Both the position numbers and the translations under genes were made by a program. Under the pieces are notes generated by a model. It worked only from the letters and a program-made list of their open reading frames with translations, did not search any database and had not been told where the DNA came from. Below are positions 1-7,878 of a DNA stretch of 64,000 nucleotides, piece by piece. This DNA is from an uncultured Pseudomonadota bacterium (GTDB lineage: Bacteria; Pseudomonadota; Gammaproteobacteria; Burkholderiales; Rhodocyclaceae), in NCBI GenBank assembly GCA_903951825.1, contig CAJBDJ010000026.1:55335-119334 (forward strand), written 5' to 3'. The stretch's first letter is position 1. Each line of letters opens with the position of its first letter.

Positions 1-1233
1 GTGGCCGCGCGGATCGTGATCGCGCGCCTGCTTGATCGGGTTATAGACGCGCGCCACGTTGATTCCCGTCGTCCCCGCCTGCATCTGCATTTGCGGCCAG
101 TGAATTCCCGGTTCGTAGTCGAGAAACTGGCGCGCCAGCCAGAGACCGACCGGGCGCCAATGCAGCCACAAGGGGTAGGCGGCCACCGAAACCAGCATCG
201 CGCGCATCCGAAAATTGATCCAGCCGCAGTCACGCAACATCGCAACACAGGCATCGACCAGCGGCCAGCCGGTTCGACCCGCGGTCAATGCCGAAAAATG
301 CACGGAATTCCAGTCGTTCTCGCGCAGCCCATCGTAACCCCGGTGCAGATTCTCAAACTCAAGCGATGGCTCGCTTTCCAGTTTCTGGATGAAATGGCAA
401 TGCCAGTAGAGGCGGCTGATAAACGCCTGCAAGCCGCTACGCTGGCGACTGGCACTGGCTGGAAGTCGCTCGGCAAACGAGCGCGTCGCGTGCTCGACCT
501 CGCGCAGACTGAGGCAACCGAAGGCAAGATAAGGAGATAGTCGGGAACAAGCCGTTGGCGCCGACAGTGGCGAAGAAATTCCGCCGCGATACTGATTGCT
601 GCGCTCGCTCAGGAATTCATGCAGGACGTACAGCCCGGCCTGACGGCCTCCCCGCTGCCGCAAAGGCACCGTTTGATCACTCAGACCGACTGCCGCCGGC
701 AACGGAGGTGGCGGCTCACTCCACGGCAAAACGACGCTCGGCACGTGTGCGGGCGCCGCAACCGGCGGCGCCGCCATGAATTCTTCCCGGCGCTGCTGCC
801 AGCGATCACGCGCCGGCAAGCGCCGCACGACGCCAAATTGCGGAATCTCATGCCAACTCACCGCATGTGCCCGACACCAGCGAGCAACCGCCCGATCCCG
901 CTCAAAAGTCAGGCCGTTGCCGGTTTCCTCGTGGGCGTACAAGTGGCCGAAGGGTGATTGGCGATACAGACGCTCCAGCACCCCGGTGACTTCACCGCTG
1001 ACCAGGTGCAGCCGCCCGCCTGCGTCGCGCAAGCTGCGATAGAGGTCACGCAAGCTTTCGATCAGGAAATCATAGTGCTGGCGAGCCGCGTCGGGCGCCG
1101 CCCAAAGACTCGGTTCGATGATGTACAGACACAGCACCGGACCGCGTTGCAGCGCCTGCAACAAGGGCTGATGGTCGTCGATGCGCAAGTCGCGCTTAAA
1201 CCAGACGACACTGTAGTTTCCCTGTCTGCTCAT
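1..1233 (-). CDS. Cryptochrome/photolyase family protein (3' end cut by window edge)
   Basis: This gene is missing from the ORF track because it has no stop inside the window. Reading the minus strand from an ATG at 1233 gives 411 open codons to position 1. The N-terminus [16 protein letters not shown] is the start of the photolyase antenna domain. The FAD-binding domain shows [25 protein letters not shown], then [17 protein letters not shown] and RVYNPIKQ in the usual order. Family members bind FAD in the C-terminal helical domain and either repair UV photoproducts with blue light or act as light sensors; sequence alone does not decide which. Photolyases are commonly 450-520 residues, so the last part lies outside the window. 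The track ORFs at 1-1308 on plus are its shadows. Confidence 0.93.
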   Translation of the reverse strand, partial: MSRQGNYSVVWFKRDLRIDDHQPLLQALQRGPVLCLYIIEPSLWAAPDAARQHYDFLIESLRDLYRSLRDAGGRLHLVSGEVTGVLERLYRQSPFGHLYAHEETGNGLTFERDRAVARWCRAHAVSWHEIPQFGVVRRLPARDRWQQRREEFMAAPPVAAPAHVPSVVLPWSEPPPPLPAAVGLSDQTVPLRQRGGRQAGLYVLHEFLSERSNQYRGGISSPLSAPTACSRLSPYLAFGCLSLREVEHATRSFAERLPASASRQRSGLQAFISRLYWHCHFIQKLESEPSLEFENLHRGYDGLRENDWNSVHFSALTAGRTGWPLVDACVAMLRDCGWINFRMRAMLVSVAAYPLWLHWRPVGLWLARQFLDYEPGIHWPQMQMQAGTTGINVARVYNPIKQARDHDPRGH

Positions 1234-1429
1234 TCCCGCTCCCACCCACTCCCGAGGTTCGATCAATCTATCCAGAGATTACACGCCCCCTACGCCCTTG
1301 CCCCCTAGTGAGCGCCTCGCTGAATCAGTTCGTCAGTTGCGACTGTCGTCGTCGTGACGTGTTGCTGTCGTTGCCAATGGCTTGCTGGCATGTCAAATTG
1401 AAATCTTTACGGCAAGTGGAGCATGACAA

Positions 1430-1900
1430 ATGTTGGTACAAAAATTACGTCTTCAACACGGCTGGTCGCAGCAACAACTCGCCGACGCCAGCGGGCTGAG
1501 CGTTCGTACTGTCCAGCGTATTGAGGCGGGTTATCCCGCCAGCACCGAGTCACTCAAGTCGCTTGCGGCGGTTTTTGGCGTTGAGTTTTCAATGCTTGAT
1601 CCGGAGCGCAGCATCAGCCCTGTCGATACGGATAGTTCCGAGCCAGCCATGCAGGAGGCGTTGAGATACGCGGTGAGCGTGCGACGTTTTTATGCCCACC
1701 TGGCTAAATATATAGTTGTTACGTTTGCTTTGCTCGCGGTTAACCTGATAGCCACACCACAGCGTTTGTGGGTTTTGTGGGTGATTGCTGGCTGGGGGCT
1801 GGGCATTTTTTTGCACGCTTTCCGTGTTTTCCGGGGCAGCCGGTTTCTGGGTTCAGCGTGGGAGCGGAAGTGGGTAGATAGCTTTCTTCGACGCTCGTAG
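1430..1900 (+). CDS. HTH (XRE) regulator with C-terminal 2TM domain
   Basis: This 156-residue protein has two parts. Residues 1-60 form an XRE/Cro-type helix-turn-helix (WSQQQLADASGLSVRTVQRIE). Residues about 85-145 carry two hydrophobic helices followed by a basic amphipathic tail (RFLGSAWERKW), the pattern of the bacterial 2TM domain. The layout suggests a membrane-tethered transcriptional regulator. The ATG at 1430 is supported by a GTGGAG-type ribosome site just upstream. It stands alone, divergent from the photolyase gene, with 196 bases between them in which I see no strong promoter. Targets cannot be inferred. Confidence 0.8.
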   Translation: MLVQKLRLQHGWSQQQLADASGLSVRTVQRIEAGYPASTESLKSLAAVFGVEFSMLDPERSISPVDTDSSEPAMQEALRYAVSVRRFYAHLAKYIVVTFALLAVNLIATPQRLWVLWVIAGWGLGIFLHAFRVFRGSRFLGSAWERKWVDSFLRRS

Positions 1901-1936
1901 TGAGCTGCATTCGTTCGTTCAGCCAAAAAAGCGCGG

Positions 1937-2149
1937 CTATCGGCTCGGTTTTTTGCGGTAGGTTTTGAACAGCAATTTGGCGTCATGGTCGGCGCGTTCG
2001 AGGGTGCATAGCGCTGGGTTGTCGTCGTGGCCGCTGAAAAACTCATCTTCCTGCGCCTGCATCACCATGCGGATGGCGGCTGCGTCGCTTAGCGCATAGC
2101 GTTCGGTCAGCTGCGTGGCAACTTCGTCGAGGTGTTCCTCGTAAGTCAT
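1937..2149 (-). CDS. Small conserved-looking hypothetical protein
   Basis: This is a 70-residue acidic-to-basic soluble protein, predicted mostly helical, with no signal peptide or recognised motif. It lies 26 bases downstream of another small minus-strand gene (2176-2460) and probably shares its transcript. The start codon is preceded by purine-rich sequence within the short gap. I do not recognise a family. Its reality rests on the operon position, on codon use like its neighbours, and on the absence of a competing ORF on the other strand. Confidence 0.55.
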   Translation of the reverse strand: MTYEEHLDEVATQLTERYALSDAAAIRMVMQAQEDEFFSGHDDNPALCTLERADHDAKLLFKTYRKKPSR

Positions 2150-2175
2150 GGGGGCGAGCCTGGTCGGGGGCCGCT

Positions 2176-2460
2176 TCAGCCGGCGGCCTTTTGTTCGTTG
2201 GCCAGTGCCGTTTCGGCGATTTCACGATAGAGCGAGGCGACCTTGCCGGCGAGCTGCTCGAATTCCGGATGGCGCTCAAGCATCGGCATGGCCTGCAGGG
2301 AGTCGCTCAGGAGTTCGTGCATGAAGGCCAGATCGAATTCGTCCAGGCATTCGCCTTGGTCAACCCTGGCTTTGAGCGCCAGCGCACGCGGCAGGCGTTG
2401 CGACTCGAAACGATCCATCAAAACGGCAAGAATCCCTTTTTCGTCCTCGCTGCTACTCAT
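2176..2460 (-). CDS. Small hypothetical helical protein
   Basis: This is a 94-residue protein, predicted almost entirely helical and rich in Leu, Glu and Ala, with a central acidic patch (DQGECLDEFDLAFMHELL). A good ribosome site (AAGGAGA) lies just upstream of the ATG at 2460. It is the first gene of a two-gene minus-strand unit and is divergent from the cyanophycin operon. A perfect 9-bp palindrome lies between the two directions. No family is recognised and no function is assigned. Confidence 0.65.
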   Translation of the reverse strand: MSSSEDEKGILAVLMDRFESQRLPRALALKARVDQGECLDEFDLAFMHELLSDSLQAMPMLERHPEFEQLAGKVASLYREIAETALANEQKAAG

Positions 2461-2550
2461 CGCGTGTCTCCTTGGCTGGTTTTTTCAGCGCGTCAGTCTA
2501 TCACCGGCTTGCCGAGTGCTCCCGTTCTACCCTCAGGGCACTTGCATCAA

Positions 2551-2571
2551 AACGACAATGACATTGTCGTT
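2551..2571. promoter_or_regulatory. Perfect 21-bp operator-like palindrome (9-bp arms)
   Basis: AACGACAAT-GAC-ATTGTCGTT has two perfect 9-base arms around a 3-base centre. It lies in the 272-base gap between divergent transcripts (small hypothetical pair on minus, cyanophycin operon on plus). No T-tract follows on either strand, so it does not look like a terminator. A dimeric repressor or activator site is the simplest reading. I do not recognise the regulator. Confidence 0.55.
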
Positions 2572-2732
2572 GACCCCGCAAAATAGTTTTTTACGCTCAA
2601 TAAGTTAAACAGCCCTTTCGTCAGTCCTTGAGTGTGAGTGATTGTTTTTGGCAGTCAACGACGTTGGCATTCGTGCGATTGCCCTGCCTCGTCCCCGAAT
2701 GCCCGGGAAAGGCCTTGCGATATACTGGTTTG

Positions 2733-5030
2733 ATGACCCCAAACGCACAAAATCCTGCCGGCAGCGAGCCGGCACTCCCGGCTCGCTGGGCGCTTGCTGT
2801 CGGCGACAAGCTGATGCCCGGAGAAATCGTTCAGGCCTGGCTGCAACTCGACCTGGATGCCCGTCTACAGTTCTCGCACGGGCTGCTGATCGTTACCAAC
2901 CAACGGCTGCTGGCGCAAGCGCCGGGCGAAACGCGCTGGCAGGAGTGGCCATTGCGCGCCGGCCTCAAGCTCAACCATCTCGACCATGCCGGCGTTGGTA
3001 CGCTGGAACTGATCGACGAACAGGGCCGCCTCGCCTGCTGGCGCTACACGCTGGGTCACAACCTGGCGGCTCTGCGGGTAATTGGCGAATTTGATCTGCA
3101 GCGGCAAAGCGTGGTCAGCGGTCGCCCGGTCGAGCGCCCGGAAGACGATTTCTGCCCAAAATGCAAGGCAGCGCTGGCGCCGGGCGAGGACGAGTGTCCG
3201 ATCTGCACGCGCGAAACCGCGACGCCGCCATCAACCTGGACGTTGCTGCGCCTGTGGCGCTTTGCCAAACCCTACCAATGGCAACTGCTGGCCGGATTCC
3301 TGCTCACTTTGGCGTCGACCGCAGCGACGCTGGTCGCTCCTTATCTGACCATGCCGCTCATGGACAAGGTCTTGATTCCCTTCCAGAACGGCCAGCCGAT
3401 CGACTGGAGTCTGGTCACGCTTTACCTCGGCGGATTGTTCGGCGCGGCGCTCGTGGCCTGGCTGCTTGGCTGGATACGTACTTATATCCTCGCCCTGGTG
3501 TCCGAACGTATTGGCCGCGACTTGCGGACGACCACTTACGAGCACCTGCTCGGCCTCTCGCTGGAGTATTTCGGCGGCAAGCGAACCGGCGACCTGATGG
3601 CGCGCATCGGTACCGAAACCGACCGCATCAACGTCTTCATTTCGCTGCACCTGCTCGATTTCGCCACCGACGTGCTGATGATTGCCATGACTGCCGGCAT
3701 CCTCTTCTCGATCAATCATTGGCTGGCGATTGTCACCCTGTTGCCGCTGCCCTTCATCGCCTGGATGATCCATCATGTACGCGACAAGCTGCGCACCGGG
3801 TTCGAAAAGGTCGACCGTGTCTGGGCCGAAGTCACCAACGTCCTCGCCGACACCATTCCCGGAATTCGCGTGGTCAAGGCGTTTGCCCAGGAAAAACGCG
3901 AAGCCGAGCGCTTCCGCGAGTCAAACGGTCGCAATCTGGCGATGAACGACAAGCTCAACAAAACCTGGTCCCTGTTCTCGCCGACCGTCACGCTGCTCAC
4001 CGAAGTCGGCCTGCTCGTCGTCTGGGCGTTCGGCATCTGGCAGATTTCCAAGAATGACATTACGGTGGGCGTGTTGACGGCCTTTCTCGCCTATATCAGC
4101 CGTTTTTACATCCGCCTCGACTCAATGAGCCGGATTGTCTCGGTGACGCAAAAGGCCGCTGCCGGCGCCAAGCGCATTTTCGATGTCCTCGATCACGTTT
4201 CAAGTGTCCCCGAGCCGAACAATCCCGTGCATTTGGGCAAGTGCGAAGGCCGCCTTGAGTTGCGCAAGGCGAGCTTTCGCTACGGCACTCGCGCCGTAAC
4301 GCGCGATGTTGATCTGGTCATTGAACCGGGCGAAATGATCGGTCTGGTCGGTCACAGTGGCTCAGGCAAAAGTACCCTGGTCAATCTGATGTGCCGTTTC
4401 TACGACGTCACCGAAGGCGCGGTCTTTATTGATGGCGTCGACGTCCGCTCGGTGCCGGTGGCTGAATTCCGCCAGAACATCGGCCTTGTCTTGCAGGAGC
4501 CTTTCCTCTTTTTCGGGACGATTGCCGAAAACATCGCCTATGGCAAGCCGGCGGCCACGCGCGGCGAAATCATTGCCGCCGCGCGCGCTGCCCACGCCCA
4601 CGAATTCATCCTGCGCTTGCCGCACGGTTACGATTCGCTGGTCGGCGAACGCGGGCAGGGACTCTCCGGCGGCGAGCGCCAGCGTATCTCGATCGCCCGC
4701 GCCCTGTTGATCAACCCGCCGATCCTGATTCTCGACGAGGCCACCTCCTCGGTCGATACCGAAACCGAAAAGGAAATCCAGAAGGCTCTGGACAACCTGG
4801 TGCTCGGTCGCACCACCATCGCCATCGCCCACCGCTTGTCCACCTTGCGCAAGGCCGACCGGCTGGTCGTCATGGATCGCGGCCGCATCGTCGAAATCGG
4901 CAATCACGACCAGTTGATGATGATCGAAGGGCATTACTACAAGCTTTATCAGGCACAGGCGCGCAACGTCGATAGCGAACCGGAAGAACGACGCAGCATC
5001 GAGTCACCCAGCAAGGACACCGTCAAATGA
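2733..5030 (+). CDS. Cyanophycin-associated ABC exporter (fused permease-ATPase with zinc ribbon)
   Basis: With the ATG at 2733 the protein has 765 residues. The track's upstream start adds 35 residues unlike the family. Order: an N-terminal domain of about 135 residues, a four-Cys zinc ribbon (CPKC...CPIC, about residues 140-160), a six-helix type IV ABC exporter membrane domain, then the nucleotide-binding domain with Walker A GHSGSGKST (about 540), signature LSGGERQR and Walker B ILILDEATSS. The stop overlaps the next start (ATGA), so it is translationally coupled to a DUF1854 gene and then two cphA genes. This is the known proteobacterial cyanophycin-associated arrangement. The transported substrate is unknown. 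The ribosome site at 2733 is weak; a TATACT box sits just upstream. Confidence 0.85.
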   Translation: MTPNAQNPAGSEPALPARWALAVGDKLMPGEIVQAWLQLDLDARLQFSHGLLIVTNQRLLAQAPGETRWQEWPLRAGLKLNHLDHAGVGTLELIDEQGRLACWRYTLGHNLAALRVIGEFDLQRQSVVSGRPVERPEDDFCPKCKAALAPGEDECPICTRETATPPSTWTLLRLWRFAKPYQWQLLAGFLLTLASTAATLVAPYLTMPLMDKVLIPFQNGQPIDWSLVTLYLGGLFGAALVAWLLGWIRTYILALVSERIGRDLRTTTYEHLLGLSLEYFGGKRTGDLMARIGTETDRINVFISLHLLDFATDVLMIAMTAGILFSINHWLAIVTLLPLPFIAWMIHHVRDKLRTGFEKVDRVWAEVTNVLADTIPGIRVVKAFAQEKREAERFRESNGRNLAMNDKLNKTWSLFSPTVTLLTEVGLLVVWAFGIWQISKNDITVGVLTAFLAYISRFYIRLDSMSRIVSVTQKAAAGAKRIFDVLDHVSSVPEPNNPVHLGKCEGRLELRKASFRYGTRAVTRDVDLVIEPGEMIGLVGHSGSGKSTLVNLMCRFYDVTEGAVFIDGVDVRSVPVAEFRQNIGLVLQEPFLFFGTIAENIAYGKPAATRGEIIAAARAAHAHEFILRLPHGYDSLVGERGQGLSGGERQRISIARALLINPPILILDEATSSVDTETEKEIQKALDNLVLGRTTIAIAHRLSTLRKADRLVVMDRGRIVEIGNHDQLMMIEGHYYKLYQAQARNVDSEPEERRSIESPSKDTVK

Positions 5031-5497
5031 CCGCAGCCGATTTCACCCTCCACCGCGACGCTTTCGGCCAACTCGTATTAACCACCCAAAATGGCGAAGA
5101 ACACCGAGGCGTCACGCCGGTACGCGCCTTTCCGATCGCCGCTCCCGACGAGGGCATCGCCCTGGTGAGCACGGAAGGCCACGAAGTCGGGTGGATTGAG
5201 CATCTCGCCGCACTGCCCGCCGCCAGCGGCCAGCTGCTTGAAGAAGAACTGGCCAGTCGCGAATTTGTGCCGGAAATTGAAAAAATAACCGAAGTCTCCA
5301 GTTTTGCCTGTCCGAGCACCTGGCAAGTTGTCACCAATCGCGGCAATGCCGTATTGCTGCTCAAAGGCGAAGAAGACATCCGCCGCCTGTCGCAGAGTCG
5401 CTTGCTGATTGCCGACACGCACGGCATCCAGTTCCTGATTCGCGATCTCGGCAGCCTCGATCGCCATACCCGCAAACTGCTCGACCGCTTCCTGTGA
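5027..5497 (+). CDS. Cyanophycin metabolism-associated DUF1854 protein
   Basis: This 156-residue soluble protein matches the DUF1854 pattern: an N-terminal half with GVTPVRAFPI and EEHRGVTP, and a C-terminal half with RGNAVLLLKGEEDIRRL and ends in DRHTRKLLDRFL. The family is known almost only from genes beside cyanophycin synthetase and this ABC exporter. Its start overlaps the exporter stop by four bases. No enzyme motif is visible, so an accessory or regulatory partner of the exporter is an inference from gene order. A gap of 119 bases separates it from cphA'. Confidence 0.85.
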   Translation: MTAADFTLHRDAFGQLVLTTQNGEEHRGVTPVRAFPIAAPDEGIALVSTEGHEVGWIEHLAALPAASGQLLEEELASREFVPEIEKITEVSSFACPSTWQVVTNRGNAVLLLKGEEDIRRLSQSRLLIADTHGIQFLIRDLGSLDRHTRKLLDRFL

Positions 5498-5616
5498 CGG
5501 GCTGTAGCGAAAGGTGAGATTTTTTTGACGTCGGTCAGCCATGTCCGTCGGAAAGCGTTAATAATTGCTGGCTGCCCCCAACAACATGACCAACAACCGA
5601 GCAGGGCGAATCAAGC

Positions 5617-7872
5617 ATGAAGAAAAAAGACCTGATCATCCGCGACATCACTTCCCTGCGCGGGCCGAACATCTGGACTTATCGTCCCGTCCTTGAAGCC
5701 CGTGTCGATCTCGGCGAACTGGAGGACTTTCCCTCCAACAAGATTCCCGGCTTTGGCGAACGCCTCGCGGCCTGGCTTCCCTCGCTGATCGAGCACCGCT
5801 GCAGTTATGAAACACACGGCGGCTTTTTGCGCCGCGTCGACGAGGGCACCTGGGTCGGCCACATCCTCGAACACGTCACTCTGGAGCTGCAAAATCTGGC
5901 CGGCCTGCCCGGTGGATTTGGCAAAACCCGCGAGACATCGGAGCGCGGCGTCTACAAGGTTGCCGTTCGCGCCTGGCACGAAGAAGTGACCCGCACGGCG
6001 CTGTACAAGGCACGCGATTTGATCATGGCGGCCATTAACGACACTCCGTTCGACGTCGCCGCAGCCGTTGAAGAACTCGCCGACATGGTCGACGCCAAGT
6101 GCTTGGGGCCGTCAACAGCCAGCATCGTCGATGCCGCCGACGACCGTGACATTCCGACCATCCGCCTGCTCGACGACGGCAATTTGGTTCAAATTGGCTA
6201 CGGCGCCGCCATGCGTCGCATCTGGACGGCAGAAACCGACCGCACCAGCGCGATTGCCGAAACCATCTCGCGCGACAAGGATTTAACCAAATCCCTGCTG
6301 GCATCCTGCGGCGTGCCGATCCCCGAAGGGCGCGAGGTCAGCAGCGCCGAAGACGCCTGGGAGGCGGCCACCGATATCGGTCTGCCGGTGTGCATCAAGC
6401 CGGTCGATGGCAACCACGGGCGCGGCGTCTTCATTGACGTCAAAACCCGCGAGGAAATCGAAAAAGCTTACCGGATCGCGGTTGATGAAGGCAGCGGCGT
6501 CCTCGTCGAACGTTCGATCCCTGGCACCGAGCATCGTATGTTGGTGATTGGCGGCAAACTGGTTGCCGCCAATCGCGGCGACATGGTGATGGTCACCGGC
6601 GACGGCCAGTCGACCGTCAGCGAGCTGATCGCCTTGCAAGTCAACTCAGACCCGCGACGCGGCCCGACCGAGTTGCATCCCCTCTCCACCATCCGCATCG
6701 ACTCGGCGGCGCGCATGGAACTTGAGCGGCAAAACCTGAGCGCCGACTCGGTGCCCGCCCCAGGCCGCCAAGTGCTGATACAGCGTAACGCCAATCATGC
6801 CTTCGACGTCACCGATGAGGTTCATCCCGAAACCGCCGCCCTGGTTTCGCTGGCGGCGCGCGTCATCGGCCTCGATATCGCCGGCATCGACCTGGTGGCC
6901 GAAGACATTTCGAAGCCGCTGGCGGAACAGGGCGGCGCCATTGTTGAAGTCAATGCCGGCCCCAGCCTGCTGATGCACCTCAAGCCCGGCATCGGCAAGC
7001 CGCGCCCGGTGGGTAAGGCGATTGTCGACAATCTGTTCGCCGCCAACGACAGCGGCCGCATCCCGCTAGTCGGCGTCACCGGCACGCATGGCAAAACGAC
7101 CGTCGCCAAGCTCGTCGCCCACCTGATTTATGTTTCCGGCAAGCGCGTCGGCCTGGCGTGCAGCGATGGCGTCCACCTTGACCGCCGGCATGTACAAAAA
7201 GGCGATGCCGCGACCTGGATCGGCGGCCATCGCCTGTTGCTCAACCGGGCGCTGCAAGCGGCGGTGATCGAAAACGGGGCGCGCACCATTCTCGGTGAAG
7301 GCCTCGCTTACGACCGCTGTCAGGTCGGCATTGTTACTAACATCGACATTGACGCTGAAGACCTCGGGCGCTGGGATGTTCATCCTAGTGGCGGCGAATA
7401 CTTCACCACCTACCGCAACACCTACCGCACGCAGATCGATGTGGTTCTCAAAAGCGGCTATGCCGTGCTCAATGCCGGCGACCCGGCGGTTGCCGATCTC
7501 GCCGAAATCTCCGATGGCGACGTCATTCTCTTTGCTGCCGATGCCGACTGTCCGGCGATGGTCGCGCATCTCGCCGCCAACAAACGCGGCGTCATTGTCC
7601 GCGACGGTCGGATAGCGCTGACCACTGGCAACGATGAGGCATGGTTGATCTGCCGTCTCGGCGACGTCCCGCTGATCGGCAAGAAAAAAGACCCGGCAAC
7701 GATTGCCAACGTGCTCGCCGCAGTTGCTGCCGGTTGGGCACTGGGCATCACTTTTGACGCCATCAGCACCGGCATCAAGACCTTTGGTCTTGACCTGCCC
7801 AGTCACACCGCACTGCTCGCGCCGGTCGCCAAAAAGCCGCGCAAAGCGTCACCCAAGAACCAACAAGGATAA
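5617..7872 (+). CDS. cphA': Cyanophycin synthetase paralog lacking the C-terminal Mur-ligase lobe
   Basis: This 751-residue paralog lies directly upstream of full-length CphA. It has the N-terminal domain, an ATP-grasp domain (CIKPVDGNHGRGVF, about residues 265-280) and the start of a Mur-ligase-like domain with P-loop GVTGTHGKTT (about residue 487). It ends where CphA has about 150 more residues, so the C-terminal lobe of the Mur ligase fold is missing and replaced by a basic tail (KKPRKASPKNQQG). In CphA the ATP-grasp site adds Asp to the backbone and the Mur-like site adds Arg. This copy may therefore keep only one activity or act as a partner subunit. The stop is 6 bases before the cphA start. 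Confidence 0.88.
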   Translation: MKKKDLIIRDITSLRGPNIWTYRPVLEARVDLGELEDFPSNKIPGFGERLAAWLPSLIEHRCSYETHGGFLRRVDEGTWVGHILEHVTLELQNLAGLPGGFGKTRETSERGVYKVAVRAWHEEVTRTALYKARDLIMAAINDTPFDVAAAVEELADMVDAKCLGPSTASIVDAADDRDIPTIRLLDDGNLVQIGYGAAMRRIWTAETDRTSAIAETISRDKDLTKSLLASCGVPIPEGREVSSAEDAWEAATDIGLPVCIKPVDGNHGRGVFIDVKTREEIEKAYRIAVDEGSGVLVERSIPGTEHRMLVIGGKLVAANRGDMVMVTGDGQSTVSELIALQVNSDPRRGPTELHPLSTIRIDSAARMELERQNLSADSVPAPGRQVLIQRNANHAFDVTDEVHPETAALVSLAARVIGLDIAGIDLVAEDISKPLAEQGGAIVEVNAGPSLLMHLKPGIGKPRPVGKAIVDNLFAANDSGRIPLVGVTGTHGKTTVAKLVAHLIYVSGKRVGLACSDGVHLDRRHVQKGDAATWIGGHRLLLNRALQAAVIENGARTILGEGLAYDRCQVGIVTNIDIDAEDLGRWDVHPSGGEYFTTYRNTYRTQIDVVLKSGYAVLNAGDPAVADLAEISDGDVILFAADADCPAMVAHLAANKRGVIVRDGRIALTTGNDEAWLICRLGDVPLIGKKKDPATIANVLAAVAAGWALGITFDAISTGIKTFGLDLPSHTALLAPVAKKPRKASPKNQQG

Positions 7873-7878
7873 AGCGTC

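Noticed and set aside
1-1308. Plus-strand ORFs at the left edge
   Set aside because: They are shadows of the photolyase gene on minus, whose conserved motifs run through the whole region.
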